DNA of 44,808 nt from NCBI GenBank assembly GCA_005776725.1, contig SXOO01000221.1:1-44808 (forward strand). Direction: 5' to 3'. Below the pieces are notes generated by a model. That model was given only the letters and a program-made list of their open reading frames with translations, was not told the origin of the DNA and made no database searches. The position numbers were made by a program, and so were the translations under genes. Shown one piece after another: positions 28,931 to 36,775 of the stretch; within the stretch, counting starts at the first letter, position 1, and each line of letters begins with the position of its first letter. The stretch comes from Pseudomonadota bacterium (GTDB lineage Bacteria > Myxococcota_A > UBA9042 > GCA-2863065).

Positions 28931-30568
28931 TCACGCCGGCTTGAGTTGCCGCCGGGATCCGGCCACCAGTGCCAAGACCAGGGCGAGCCCGATCCCGGTG
29001 ACCCCCGCGCCCACTAGCAGAGGTGGGGAGCGCGCTTCGCACTCGACGTCAGTGGTCCCCGCGGGCACGGGCACGGTGAGCAGGGCCGCGTCTGGGCGGT
29101 GCTCTGGAGCGCAGCGCCAGTTCGAGCCGCCGTTGGTGTTGACCACCAGCTCGGTCGGCCCCGTCGCGGTCACGAGCGCGGATACGCGATTGGGCGTGAG
29201 CTGGAGCGCGCTCACCTGCGCGTCGCGAGCGTTGGCCGGCCCTGTCCACGGCAGGGGATGCAGGATCCCCTGGGTGTCGACGCGCCACGCGGCGGTGATC
29301 GCCGTGGGCAGGCGGAAGTTGTCCTCCCACTCCACCACGTGGAAGCCGGAGCGGTACAGGACGTAGAGGTCCGGCTTTCGCTCGGCGGGGCCACGCCACG
29401 GGCGTTCGAAGGCGTCTGTGAGCACCGGCTCGGCCAGGCCTGCGGTGTGCGTCATGGAGTCCCGGGCGGCCGGGACGGCGCCGTGAAGCGTGCTCCAACT
29501 CCCGAAGAGCAGGGGCAATACGGTGAGGCCCAGGGCGGCGCGCCCTGCCCAGGCCGGGAGGCGCCCGACCACGGACGCCGCGAGCGCCACAACGGCGAAA
29601 CCACCGAACGCGACGAAGTACTTTGCCGGGGCGTCGAGGCTCCGGAGCACAGGGAGGTGCGCGAACAGCGGCGTGCCGAGGCCGAGCCAGAGCGCCGCGG
29701 CGACGCAGACGGTGGCGACCAGCGCACGCCGGTGGGGGCTGCTCACTGCGCCCCAGATCACGCCCGCCCCCGCGAGGAGCCACGGCAGCGGGCCCAGCGG
29801 GAAGCCGTCGACGAGGCCCGCGACGTCCAAGAAGTCCGCGACGCCAGCGCGGCTCGCTTCGATGCTCTCCACCGCGCGGTCTTCGAGCTGTAGGAGGGCG
29901 AGGGTGGGCACCAGCTTGTACCCCGCGAGCAGCGCCCCCAGCGCCCCGGCGGCCACGGCGCGCCCGAAGACGCGGAGGCCCGCGGCGAGCGCCGCGACGC
30001 CGAGGACGAGGAGGCTCGCGATCACGTTGAGGTGTCCGTCGAGGAGGCTCACCGCCACCGCGACGGCTGCCCAGGCGACGCGTGTCCAGCGACCGTCGGC
30101 GACCAGCCAGAACAACAGCGGCCACCACAGGTTCGTGACCTGCGGCACGTTGCCAGAGGCCGTGATCGCGGCGGTCCATCCGAGGGTGGCCATGGTGGCC
30201 GCGGCGTAGGTCGCCGGCAGCTCCTCCAGGGCGAGGGTGTCGCGGGCGAAGCGATACATCCCGAAGGTGCCGAGCATCGCAGCGAGCGTGTGCCACAGCT
30301 TGATCCCGGCGACGGGGCCCGCCACCAGCACCAGCAGCGTATGGGGGGCGAGCACCGCGTACTCCGGGTGTCCGGCGATCGGGAAGCCTCCCCCGAGCCA
30401 GTCGGCGCGCACCGGGAGCTCTCCCTGGAGCAGCTGGTCGCGCAAGAACGCGTTGAACGCGAAGAGCTGCGTCCAGTCGTCGTTCAGGGAGACGCCCGGG
30501 AGGGCCAGGAGCAGCGGGCCGAGCGCCAGCGCCTGGAGGGCGAGGCAAGCGGCGACGCGTCGCGTCAC
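28931..30568 (-). CDS. multi-pass membrane protein, YfhO/GT-C-like
   Basis: 545 residues from a GTG that overlaps the methyltransferase stop by 4 nt. About eleven membrane segments cover residues 1-400 and one more sits at the C-terminus; between them lies a soluble domain of about 130 residues. Features suggesting the YfhO/GT-C fold are the first outer loop, SLNDDWTQLFAFNAFLRDQL, with an Asp pair, then GGGFPIAGHPEYAVLAPHTLL, and LDAPAKYFVAFGGFA later. GT-C proteins transfer sugars from polyprenyl carriers on the outer face of the inner membrane. The acceptor is unknown and the family call is tentative. Coupling to the methyltransferase suggests a shared pathway, perhaps modification of a glycan or lipid. 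Confidence 0.6.
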   Translation of the reverse strand: MTRRVAACLALQALALGPLLLALPGVSLNDDWTQLFAFNAFLRDQLLQGELPVRADWLGGGFPIAGHPEYAVLAPHTLLVLVAGPVAGIKLWHTLAAMLGTFGMYRFARDTLALEELPATYAAATMATLGWTAAITASGNVPQVTNLWWPLLFWLVADGRWTRVAWAAVAVAVSLLDGHLNVIASLLVLGVAALAAGLRVFGRAVAAGALGALLAGYKLVPTLALLQLEDRAVESIEASRAGVADFLDVAGLVDGFPLGPLPWLLAGAGVIWGAVSSPHRRALVATVCVAAALWLGLGTPLFAHLPVLRSLDAPAKYFVAFGGFAVVALAASVVGRLPAWAGRAALGLTVLPLLFGSWSTLHGAVPAARDSMTHTAGLAEPVLTDAFERPWRGPAERKPDLYVLYRSGFHVVEWEDNFRLPTAITAAWRVDTQGILHPLPWTGPANARDAQVSALQLTPNRVSALVTATGPTELVVNTNGGSNWRCAPEHRPDAALLTVPVPAGTTDVECEARSPPLLVGAGVTGIGLALVLALVAGSRRQLKPA

Positions 30569-31419
30569 ACCGTGGCCACGATGACGCGCCCGAGGTCCGC
30601 TCCGCGGCGCTCCGGGGCGCCCGGCGGGCGGGGCAGGGCGACCTCCGACGGGCGGAGGAGCGTGGCTTCGCGGAAGCCCGCGGCCCGGAGGGCGCGCTCG
30701 CATCGCGGGGCGCCGCTGTAGTGGAAAGTGACGCCGCCCTTCGAGAAGCGCTCGAGGGCGCCCTTGAACCAGCGAGCGCCGTAGACCCGCAGGGTCTCGT
30801 CGTGGAGGTGGATGTCTGACAGGTACACGCCGCCCGGGAACCGCGCGAGGACGCTGGCGATGCGCGCCCAGAGGCCCTCGACCGCGTCGGCGTCGAAGTA
30901 GTTGATGAGCCCCTCGGTGATTACGGCCACGCCCTGGGTGGGATCGAGGTGCTGCGAGGCCAGCGCGTCCAGCGAGCCTTCGCCGCGATCCTTGAAGGCG
31001 TCCACCGGGACCACGGTGTGCCCGGGGCCGAGCCCGAGCTTGGCCGTGGCCTCTTGCTTGCGCGCCACCATGGCCGGCAGGTCGGCCTCGACGTACCGGA
31101 GACCTGGATGGCGCCGGGCGAAGCGGGCGCCGCGAGGCGACATCCCGGCTGCGAGCTCCAGCACCTGTCCCACCGCTCCGCGCTGGATCCGCGCCTCGAG
31201 CTCGTGGTCGATGAGGACGTGTCGGTCCAGCAGAACTCCGTCCAGAGTGGGGCCGCGCAGGATCCGCTCCTGGAACAGGTTGGCTGGGCGGAGCAACGCG
31301 TGAAAGAGCGCGCCCTCGGGGGTGCGCAGCGCTCTATCGGACAGTCCGTAGCGGGCCCACACATAACCCGTGTAGTGGGCTGTGGGGCTGATGCTCGCAG
31401 GGTCTCTTCGGGGCGGCAT
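30565..31419 (-). CDS. class I SAM methyltransferase, LCM family
   Basis: 284 residues from the ATG at 31419; an in-frame start 60 bp upstream would add residues that do not look conserved and would extend toward the divergent hemY promoter. The N-terminus (DPASISPTAHYTGYVWARYGLS) and the SAM-binding segment (VLELAAGMSPRG, then YVEADLPAMVARK) are typical of the leucine carboxyl methyltransferase-like group (PF04072), as are the ITEGLINYF motif near 170 and the late IHLHDE. In bacteria many of these modify small molecules. The substrate is unknown here. The stop overlaps the membrane-protein gene (GTGA), and the gene is transcribed away from hemY, 47 bp apart. Confidence 0.87.
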   Translation of the reverse strand: MPPRRDPASISPTAHYTGYVWARYGLSDRALRTPEGALFHALLRPANLFQERILRGPTLDGVLLDRHVLIDHELEARIQRGAVGQVLELAAGMSPRGARFARRHPGLRYVEADLPAMVARKQEATAKLGLGPGHTVVPVDAFKDRGEGSLDALASQHLDPTQGVAVITEGLINYFDADAVEGLWARIASVLARFPGGVYLSDIHLHDETLRVYGARWFKGALERFSKGGVTFHYSGAPRCERALRAAGFREATLLRPSEVALPRPPGAPERRGADLGRVIVATV

Positions 31420-31449
31420 GCCGCGCTTGTACCACGGTTCCGAGGCCAG

Positions 31450-31455
31450 TACCGT
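31450..31455 (+). promoter_or_regulatory. candidate -10 box (TACCGT) of hemY, near-leaderless
   Basis: TACCGT fits TANNNT and ends 11 nt before the hemY ATG, within the 47-bp divergent gap. There is no ribosome binding site between them. Confidence 0.3.
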
Positions 31456-31466
31456 GCTCGGGCGCC

Positions 31467-32897
31467 ATGACCCGACCACTCGCCGTCGCTGTGCTCGGAG
31501 CCGGGATCTCCGGGCTCTCAGCCGCGTTCCGCCTCAGGGAGCGCCTGCCCGCCGGCTCGGCGGTCGATGTCTACGAGGCCGGCGCTGCGGTGGGCGGCAC
31601 GATCCGTTCGATCGAGGCGCTCGGGTTCCGCGTAGAGGGGGGCCCCAACGGCTTCCTCGACGGGAAGCCCGACACGCTGGACCTCGTCCAGGCGCTCGGC
31701 CTCGAGCACCGTCTCATCCGGGCGCTGCCCGAGGCAGCGACGCGGTGGGTGCTCCGGCGGGGGCGGCTGGTCGCGCTGCCTGCCTCGCCGCCGGCGTTCT
31801 TCCGCTCACCCCTCCTGTCCTGGTCCGGAAAGCTCCGTCTGGTCTGCGAGGCCCTGCTGCCGCGGCGGCGCGGAGACGCTGACGAGAGCGTTGCCGCGTT
31901 CGTCCGGCGCCGCTTCGGGCGCGAGACCCTCGAGGCGCTGATCGACCCGTTCGTGTCCGGGGTCTTCGCGGGCGATCCAGAGCGCTTGTCGTTGCGCAGC
32001 GCCTTCCCGCGGCTGGCGGAGCTCGAAGCGACCTACGGCGGCCTCATCCGGGCCTCGTTCGCGTTGCGGCGCGCCCGAAAGCTCCTCCCGGCGTCAGCCC
32101 CCAGCGGTGGCGGCGCGGCCCTGGAGCGTGCGGACGCCCCGAGCGCCGGTCCCGCCGGTCGGCTCACCTCTCTCCGGGGCGGCATGAGCGAGCTCACCCT
32201 GGCGCTCGCCGCGTCGCTGGGGTCTCCCGGCGCCGTCACGGCGTCCGTGTCCACCGGCCGCCGCGCCGTGGGCCTCGTCCGTGACGATGAGCGCTGGACG
32301 GTCCGGTTCGAGGGCGGCGAGGCCACCGTGGACCACGTGGTGCTCGCGATGCCGGCGGCGGCCTCGGCGGCGCTCCTCTGGCCGTTGGCGCCGGAGTCAG
32401 CGGCCGCGTTGGACGCCATCCCCTACGCGGCGGTCAGCGTGCTCGCGCTGGGTTTTCGTCGAGACCAGGTGGCGCACCGGCTGGACGGGTTCGGCTTCCT
32501 CGTGCCCTCGGTCGAGCAACGCCCGCTCCTCGGCTGCCTGTTTGACTCCAGCGTCTACGAAGAGCGCGCGCCCGAGGGGCACGTTCTCCTTCGGGTGATG
32601 GTGGGTGGGGCTCGACGGCCAGAGCTCGCTCTGGCCCACGAAGACAAGCTCGTGGCCTCGGTACGGGCGGAGCTCGACCCGCTCTTGGGGCTCCAGGGGG
32701 CCCCTGCGCTCTCGCACCTCGTGCGCTGGGAGCGCGCGATCCCTCAGTACACGCTGGGGCACGCTGAGCGTGTGGCGGCGGTGCAGGCCGGGCTCCCCCC
32801 GGGCCTCACGGTGGCGGGGAACGTGCTCAACGGCGTGGGTGTGAACGACTGTGCGCGAGACGCACACCGTGTTGTGGACGCCGTGATCAGGCGTTGA
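31467..32897 (+). CDS. hemY: protoporphyrinogen oxidase (oxygen-dependent, HemY type)
   Basis: FAD enzyme that oxidises protoporphyrinogen IX (or coproporphyrinogen III) near the end of haem synthesis. 476 residues, normal for the family. The dinucleotide-binding motif is VLGAGISGLSAAFRL (9-23), followed by VYEAGAAVGGTIRS. A mid region reads DPFVSGVFAGDPERLSLRSAFPRL (about 160-185), and the final FAD contact is TVAGNVLNGVGVNDCARDA (about 450-468), with Asn in place of the more usual Tyr/Phe-rich GNY segment. Myxobacterial literature calls this gene hemG. It is membrane-associated in known cases. No other haem gene is beside it. It overlaps the small convergent gene by 11 bp. Confidence 0.93.
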   Translation: MTRPLAVAVLGAGISGLSAAFRLRERLPAGSAVDVYEAGAAVGGTIRSIEALGFRVEGGPNGFLDGKPDTLDLVQALGLEHRLIRALPEAATRWVLRRGRLVALPASPPAFFRSPLLSWSGKLRLVCEALLPRRRGDADESVAAFVRRRFGRETLEALIDPFVSGVFAGDPERLSLRSAFPRLAELEATYGGLIRASFALRRARKLLPASAPSGGGAALERADAPSAGPAGRLTSLRGGMSELTLALAASLGSPGAVTASVSTGRRAVGLVRDDERWTVRFEGGEATVDHVVLAMPAAASAALLWPLAPESAAALDAIPYAAVSVLALGFRRDQVAHRLDGFGFLVPSVEQRPLLGCLFDSSVYEERAPEGHVLLRVMVGGARRPELALAHEDKLVASVRAELDPLLGLQGAPALSHLVRWERAIPQYTLGHAERVAAVQAGLPPGLTVAGNVLNGVGVNDCARDAHRVVDAVIRR

Positions 32898-33216
32898 TGA
32901 CCGGTCCGAGGAGCGCCGACAACACGAAGGCGCAAGCCACGAACACAGCGCCCAAGGCCACGTCCCGGGTCGACGCCCGATAGGGGCCCGCGAGCGCTGG
33001 TAGCGGAGCCCGCCTGGGGCCCGCAGTGGAGGCGCGCGGTTCGCTCTCCGACAAGCCTCCGGGGCCCCAGCGGTGCTCGGTAACTCGCATGGGTTCTAGG
33101 GGCACGGGGCTCGAGAAGGCGGAGGGCCTATTGAGGCGCCCGCCTGCCATCCCTCGCGGAGCGCGGGAGGAGGAGACTTCGATCTCGACATGAGTGGAGT
33201 GCGGGACGCGTTGCAT
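32887..33216 (-). CDS. small tail-anchored membrane protein, unknown
   Basis: 109 residues from the ATG at 33216, with an excellent AGGAGG 6 nt upstream. The first 75 residues are basic, Pro/Ser-rich and probably disordered (MQRVPHSTHVEIEVSSSRAP). The last 25 form a single membrane helix (DVALGAVFVACAFVLSALLGPV) ending two residues later with INA, so the protein would be anchored by its tail with the bulk in the cytoplasm. Its last 11 bp overlap the end of hemY. The good ribosome binding site and clear helix support a real gene; I recognise no family. The next small gene upstream (88 residues) is 57 bp away on the same strand. Confidence 0.6.
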   Translation of the reverse strand: MQRVPHSTHVEIEVSSSRAPRGMAGGRLNRPSAFSSPVPLEPMRVTEHRWGPGGLSESEPRASTAGPRRAPLPALAGPYRASTRDVALGAVFVACAFVLSALLGPVINA

Positions 33217-33273
33217 CTTGACCTCCTGGGCGAGGGCTCTCACCCAGGAGAACGATGCACGGCCCGTGCCGCA

Positions 33274-33540
33274 TCAGCGCTTGTTGTCGAACGCGATCCC
33301 TTTCCGGACTTCCTCGATCGCCGACTTCGTGAGGGCGATGGCCTGTACGCGGTGGCCTCCTTTGTCCGCGGTGGCCTTCTGGAGCTGATCGAGGGCTGAT
33401 TCGAGGTGTCCCACAGCCGCCCGCATGTGCGGCTGACGCTCGTTCTCGGCCTCGCGCGCGCCGGTGAGGAGGGTGGCGCCCAGCGCGAGCGCGAGGATCC
33501 CGGAGGCGAGCTTCCACGGGTTCTGTGACTTAACGATCAT
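33274..33540 (-). CDS. small exported helical protein, conserved hypothetical
   Basis: 88 residues from the ATG at 33540, with ggag about 11-14 nt upstream; an in-frame start 75 bp earlier lies inside the repeat region and is less likely. A signal peptide covers about 1-28 (MIVKSQNPWKLASGILALALGATLLTGA). The mature part is a helical pair: MRAAVGHLESALDQLQKATADKGG then HRVQAIALTKSAIEEVRKGIAFD. I recall similar short proteins with the KGGHR-AI--T--AI-EV--GI pattern as conserved hypotheticals in Proteobacteria, but no function is known to me. It lies directly downstream of the 52-bp hairpin repeats, which would form its 5' leader. Confidence 0.75.
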   Translation of the reverse strand: MIVKSQNPWKLASGILALALGATLLTGAREAENERQPHMRAAVGHLESALDQLQKATADKGGHRVQAIALTKSAIEEVRKGIAFDNKR

Positions 33541-33570
33541 GGCAGGTGTCTCCTTCTGTGACGTTCTTGC

Positions 33571-33697
33571 GGATGGACTGCTTGTCCGGCCGCTCGGGGG
33601 GCGCACCCCGGGCATGAACAGCGGTCGAACACCTTGTTCGGCCGCCTTTAGGGCGCGCCGCAGCTATGAACAGCGGCCGGACTGCTTCCCCGGCCGC
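33571..33697. repeat. three imperfect hairpin repeats with a 52-bp period
   Basis: Copies begin at 33575, 33627 and 33679, exactly 52 bp apart; the third is cut off after about 20 bp. Each contains an inverted repeat: on the plus strand GCGG..GRAC, a 5-nt loop (TGCTT, ACCTT, TGCTT) and GTYCGGCCGC or its variant. Stem pairs are 33571-33580 with 33586-33595, 33621-33630 with 33636-33645, and 33673-33680 with 33690-33697. The first two copies are followed by an identical ATGAACAGCGG (33614-33624 and 33666-33676). They lie between the small exported-protein gene (minus) and the PA14-GT39 gene (plus). Confidence 0.8.
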
Positions 33698-33790
33698 CAG
33701 CCAACAATCGCGGGAGTTGCCTCTGGAGACAAGCCCACGACTCGCCGCGTTGGGACGGACTTCGCGCTGCACCTAACGCGCCGTCTCGGG

Positions 33791-33796
33791 TAGAGT
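33791..33796 (+). promoter_or_regulatory. candidate -10 box (TAGAGT), near-leaderless
   Basis: TAGAGT ends 11 nt before the ATG at 33808. A CTGCAC hexamer at 33767-33772, 18 nt upstream, could serve as a weak -35. There is no ribosome binding site. Confidence 0.4.
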
Positions 33797-33807
33797 CCGC
33801 GCCCACG

Positions 33808-36042
33808 ATGTTCCGCGCCGTCGTCGCTCTAGCCCTCCTCGTCACGGCCGTCGTTGTCGCGCTGGACGGGCGCGAGCAGCTCGAGCCGCGGGGCGCAACG
33901 CTGCGCGTTTGGAACAACCCCCAGTGGGATGGGGCCCCCGTCCGCCAGGCCACCGTAAGACACCTCGACTTCGGCGAAGACTTCGCGCCGAATCGCTTCA
34001 CGTTGGCCCCGCAGACCTCCGCCCGGCTCGAGGGCTGGCTCTATGCGCCACGCGGCGGCGCCTACGACTTCGCCGTCTCCTCGCAGAGCGCCACGTGGCT
34101 TCGTATCGACGGCAAGACCGTCCTCGCGCACCGCCGAGATCGCTCGGAGACCCGCGTGACCACGCGCCTAGCCAAGGGTTACCACCTCCTGCGCATCGAC
34201 GTGCAGCACCGCAGCGGGGAGTCGCGGCTCCAGGTGAAGTGGCGCCTCCCGTCGGGCTACATGAAGCTGACTGCGCTCCCACCCGTCTTCGTGCGTCCCG
34301 CGACCATCGACGCGGCGGGCGAGGCCGAGCCGCCTACGCGAGGTCCCCTGCCGCTGGCGCAGCGCGTAGCGCCGGCGCTCCTCGTGGGTCTCGCCTTGGT
34401 GGTGCTCTTCGCGCCCTGGGTGGCGAGGCGGCTCACCAAGCTTCGGGACGCGGGTTCGCGTCGCCGGTTCGGCCTCGGGATCCTGGTCTTCGCAGGAGCG
34501 CTCGGCGTGCGCCTCGTGGACCTGAACGGAGCGGGTGAGACCTCGGACGAGTGGGCGTACTCGGGGGCCGGGCGCATCTACGTGTCGAACATCGCTCACG
34601 GCTACTGGGAGTCGGCCTACTGGCACACGAACGAGGAGCATCCGCCGATCGGCAAGTACCTCTACGGCCTCGTGAGCCACCTCTCGGGAACCGACAGCTA
34701 CAGCCCGCTCCGCGCAACAGCGGCCGGCCTCGGCGCGTTGACGGTGCTCCTGGTCTGGCGCCTCGGCGTCCGCTACATGGGGGGGCGCGCCGCGCTCTTC
34801 GCCGCGGTGGTCCTGGCGCTCCTCCCTGCCTTCGTGGCGCACGGCAAGGTGGCGGCGCTCGACGCGCCTTCGGCGTTCCTGGCCACCCTGTCCGCCTTCT
34901 TGTTCATCCGGAGCTTCGACTTCGCCGGGCGCCTCGACCAGGCGGCCGCGCGTAACGGCTACCTCCTCGGCGCGGCCTTCGTGGCCTCACTCGCGTTCTC
35001 CACGAAGTTCTCCAACGTGCTGGTCTTCTTCTTCATGGTGTTCGTGATCATCGCGGACCAGTGGGACCGAATTCGGCGCCGCGGGATCATCGAGGTGCCG
35101 CTGGCGGTGTACGCCCTGCCCATCCTTCCGTTCGTCGTGCTGGTGGCCTTCTGGCCGTGGCTCTGGGTCGACCCGTTCGCCCAGCTGGTCAAGACCCTCA
35201 CCCACTGGGACTACCCGGTGTCGGAGTGGTTCTTGGGCGACTATCGGCGGCCGCCGCTCTACTACTACTTCGTCTACCTGGTCGCCACGACCCCGGCGCT
35301 GCTGCTGGCACCCTTCGCCGTCTTCCTCTACTTCACGTTCCGCCGTCGCGACCGCTTCCACGTCATCGTGCTGATTTGGTTCGCCACGCCTTTCCTATGG
35401 AGCGTCTCGTCGCTCAAACAGGACGGCGTGCGGTACGTCTACAACGTCTTTCCTGCCTTCGCGTTGGCGATCGGCGCAGGGCTCGACGCCCTGCTGGCCT
35501 GGCGCCCGCCCGCCCGGCCGCGAATCGCCGGGGCCGTGGTGGCTGCGGGTGTCGCGGCTTACACGGGCTGGCAGAGCTGGCTGGTGCACCCGTACTACCT
35601 CAACTACTACAACGAGCTCTTCGGCGGGACCCGAGGGGTGTTCATGGCCTCTCGGTTCGAGGTGGGCTGGTGGGGCGAGGGGCTCGATCGGGCGATCAGC
35701 TGGATGAACACGAACGCTCCGAAGGGCGCCACCTGGGACTGCCAGGGCGTCGTCACACACACCTTCGATGGCCTCCGGAAGGACCTGGTCAACCGCCCCA
35801 GCGACCCCGAGTACGTCGTCCAGAGCTACCTCACGCCCAGTGAGCTCGAGCGGCAGAACTACGAACCCGTCTTTCGAGTGGACGCAGCAGGTGCTCCGAT
35901 AGTCGTAATCTGGAAACGCCTCTCGGGTCCGCCCACCATAGACACGGCCCCCCGCCCCGGCGAGGGCCCCGACACCTCCGGCCGCAGGCCCGCCGAGCTC
36001 CCAAAAAGGAACCCCATCGATGACACCGCCGCTCCCGAATGA
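33808..36042 (+). CDS. GT39-type membrane glycosyltransferase with N-terminal PA14-like domain
   Basis: 744 residues. A membrane anchor (1-18) is followed by a PA14-like beta domain at about 35-160, with the core ARLEGWLYAPRGGAYDFAVS and then WLRIDGK and LLRIDVQHRSGESRLQVKW. A linker and about twelve membrane helices of the GT-C/PMT type follow. Catalytic-type motifs in the outer loops are ETSDEWAYSG (Asp247-Glu248), NEEHPPIGKYLYG (about 275) and GKVAALDAPSAF. A soluble tail with YVVQSYLTPSELERQNY ends the protein. It probably transfers a sugar from a polyprenyl phosphate to a protein or lipid in the periplasm, with PA14 as a carbohydrate-binding part. The stop lies 23 nt inside the next gene. 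Confidence 0.85.
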   Translation: MFRAVVALALLVTAVVVALDGREQLEPRGATLRVWNNPQWDGAPVRQATVRHLDFGEDFAPNRFTLAPQTSARLEGWLYAPRGGAYDFAVSSQSATWLRIDGKTVLAHRRDRSETRVTTRLAKGYHLLRIDVQHRSGESRLQVKWRLPSGYMKLTALPPVFVRPATIDAAGEAEPPTRGPLPLAQRVAPALLVGLALVVLFAPWVARRLTKLRDAGSRRRFGLGILVFAGALGVRLVDLNGAGETSDEWAYSGAGRIYVSNIAHGYWESAYWHTNEEHPPIGKYLYGLVSHLSGTDSYSPLRATAAGLGALTVLLVWRLGVRYMGGRAALFAAVVLALLPAFVAHGKVAALDAPSAFLATLSAFLFIRSFDFAGRLDQAAARNGYLLGAAFVASLAFSTKFSNVLVFFFMVFVIIADQWDRIRRRGIIEVPLAVYALPILPFVVLVAFWPWLWVDPFAQLVKTLTHWDYPVSEWFLGDYRRPPLYYYFVYLVATTPALLLAPFAVFLYFTFRRRDRFHVIVLIWFATPFLWSVSSLKQDGVRYVYNVFPAFALAIGAGLDALLAWRPPARPRIAGAVVAAGVAAYTGWQSWLVHPYYLNYYNELFGGTRGVFMASRFEVGWWGEGLDRAISWMNTNAPKGATWDCQGVVTHTFDGLRKDLVNRPSDPEYVVQSYLTPSELERQNYEPVFRVDAAGAPIVVIWKRLSGPPTIDTAPRPGEGPDTSGRRPAELPKRNPIDDTAAPE

Positions 36043-36775
36043 CGCCACCTTCCTGTTGGTTCAGGCGCGCCGTCCGGACGACCGCATGCTCGTTCACGAG
36101 CGGAGCTGCTTCGCGCGCGCCCTCGGCGTCGCGGAGGAGCATGTCGCCACCGTCAACCTGCTCGAAGGCGAGGTCCCGGCGTCCAGCCTCGAGGCGCACC
36201 CGCTGGTGCTGGTGGGCGGCTCAGGTGACTTCTCGGTCACCGGCGACGAACCCTGGCTGCCGCGCATGTTCTCGTTTCTGAAGAACGTCGCGCTGGAGCA
36301 GAAGAAGCCCCTCTTTGGTTCTTGCTTCGGCTTCCAGGCGCTCGTGGTCGCTGCCGGGGGCGAGGTCATCACCGATCTCGACCGCTCGGAGGTCGGCACC
36401 TTCGACATCCTCGTGTCTCCCGAGGGGGCGCGGGATCCGCTCTTCGCGGGGGCCCCGGGCCGCTTCCTCGCGCAGCTCGGCCACAAGGACCGGGCCACGC
36501 GTGTCCCGTCGTCCCTCGTGCCCCTGGCGTTCTCCGAGAAGTGCCCCTATCAGGCGGTGCGTGTGCGCGACTCCCAGTGCGTCGCCACGCAGTTTCACCC
36601 GGAGCTCACGAAGGAAGACACCACGTACCGCTACCTCACCTATCTCGAGGCGTATCAGCTCGCGGTGCCGTCCCCCGGGCAGCCGGATCCGGTGCTCGAC
36701 GGCTTCAAGGACAGCCCGGAGTCCACGGCGCTGCTCCGCCGCTGGGCCCACCAGGCGCTCCGGTCCCTCGGGTGA
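36020..36775 (+). CDS. class I glutamine amidotransferase-like protein
   Basis: 251 residues from an ATG that lies 23 bp inside the preceding gene. The triad of a class-I glutaminase domain is complete: the nucleophile Cys102 in FGSCFGFQAL, and His193 with Glu195 in TQFHPELT. The Gly-rich oxyanion region is VLVGGSGDFSV (64-74). It is a stand-alone domain of the GMP-synthase-like type, with no synthase domain, so the ammonia acceptor is unknown; such proteins can also act as gamma-glutamyl hydrolases or lack glutaminase activity. It is translationally coupled to the DUF72 gene (GTGA) and overlaps the glycosyltransferase gene, so the three form one unit. Confidence 0.9.
   Translation: MTPPLPNDATFLLVQARRPDDRMLVHERSCFARALGVAEEHVATVNLLEGEVPASSLEAHPLVLVGGSGDFSVTGDEPWLPRMFSFLKNVALEQKKPLFGSCFGFQALVVAAGGEVITDLDRSEVGTFDILVSPEGARDPLFAGAPGRFLAQLGHKDRATRVPSSLVPLAFSEKCPYQAVRVRDSQCVATQFHPELTKEDTTYRYLTYLEAYQLAVPSPGQPDPVLDGFKDSPESTALLRRWAHQALRSLG

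Noticed and set aside
33571..33697. CRISPR array
   Set aside because: There are only two and a half imperfect copies. The spacers between them are partly conserved, and there are no cas genes.
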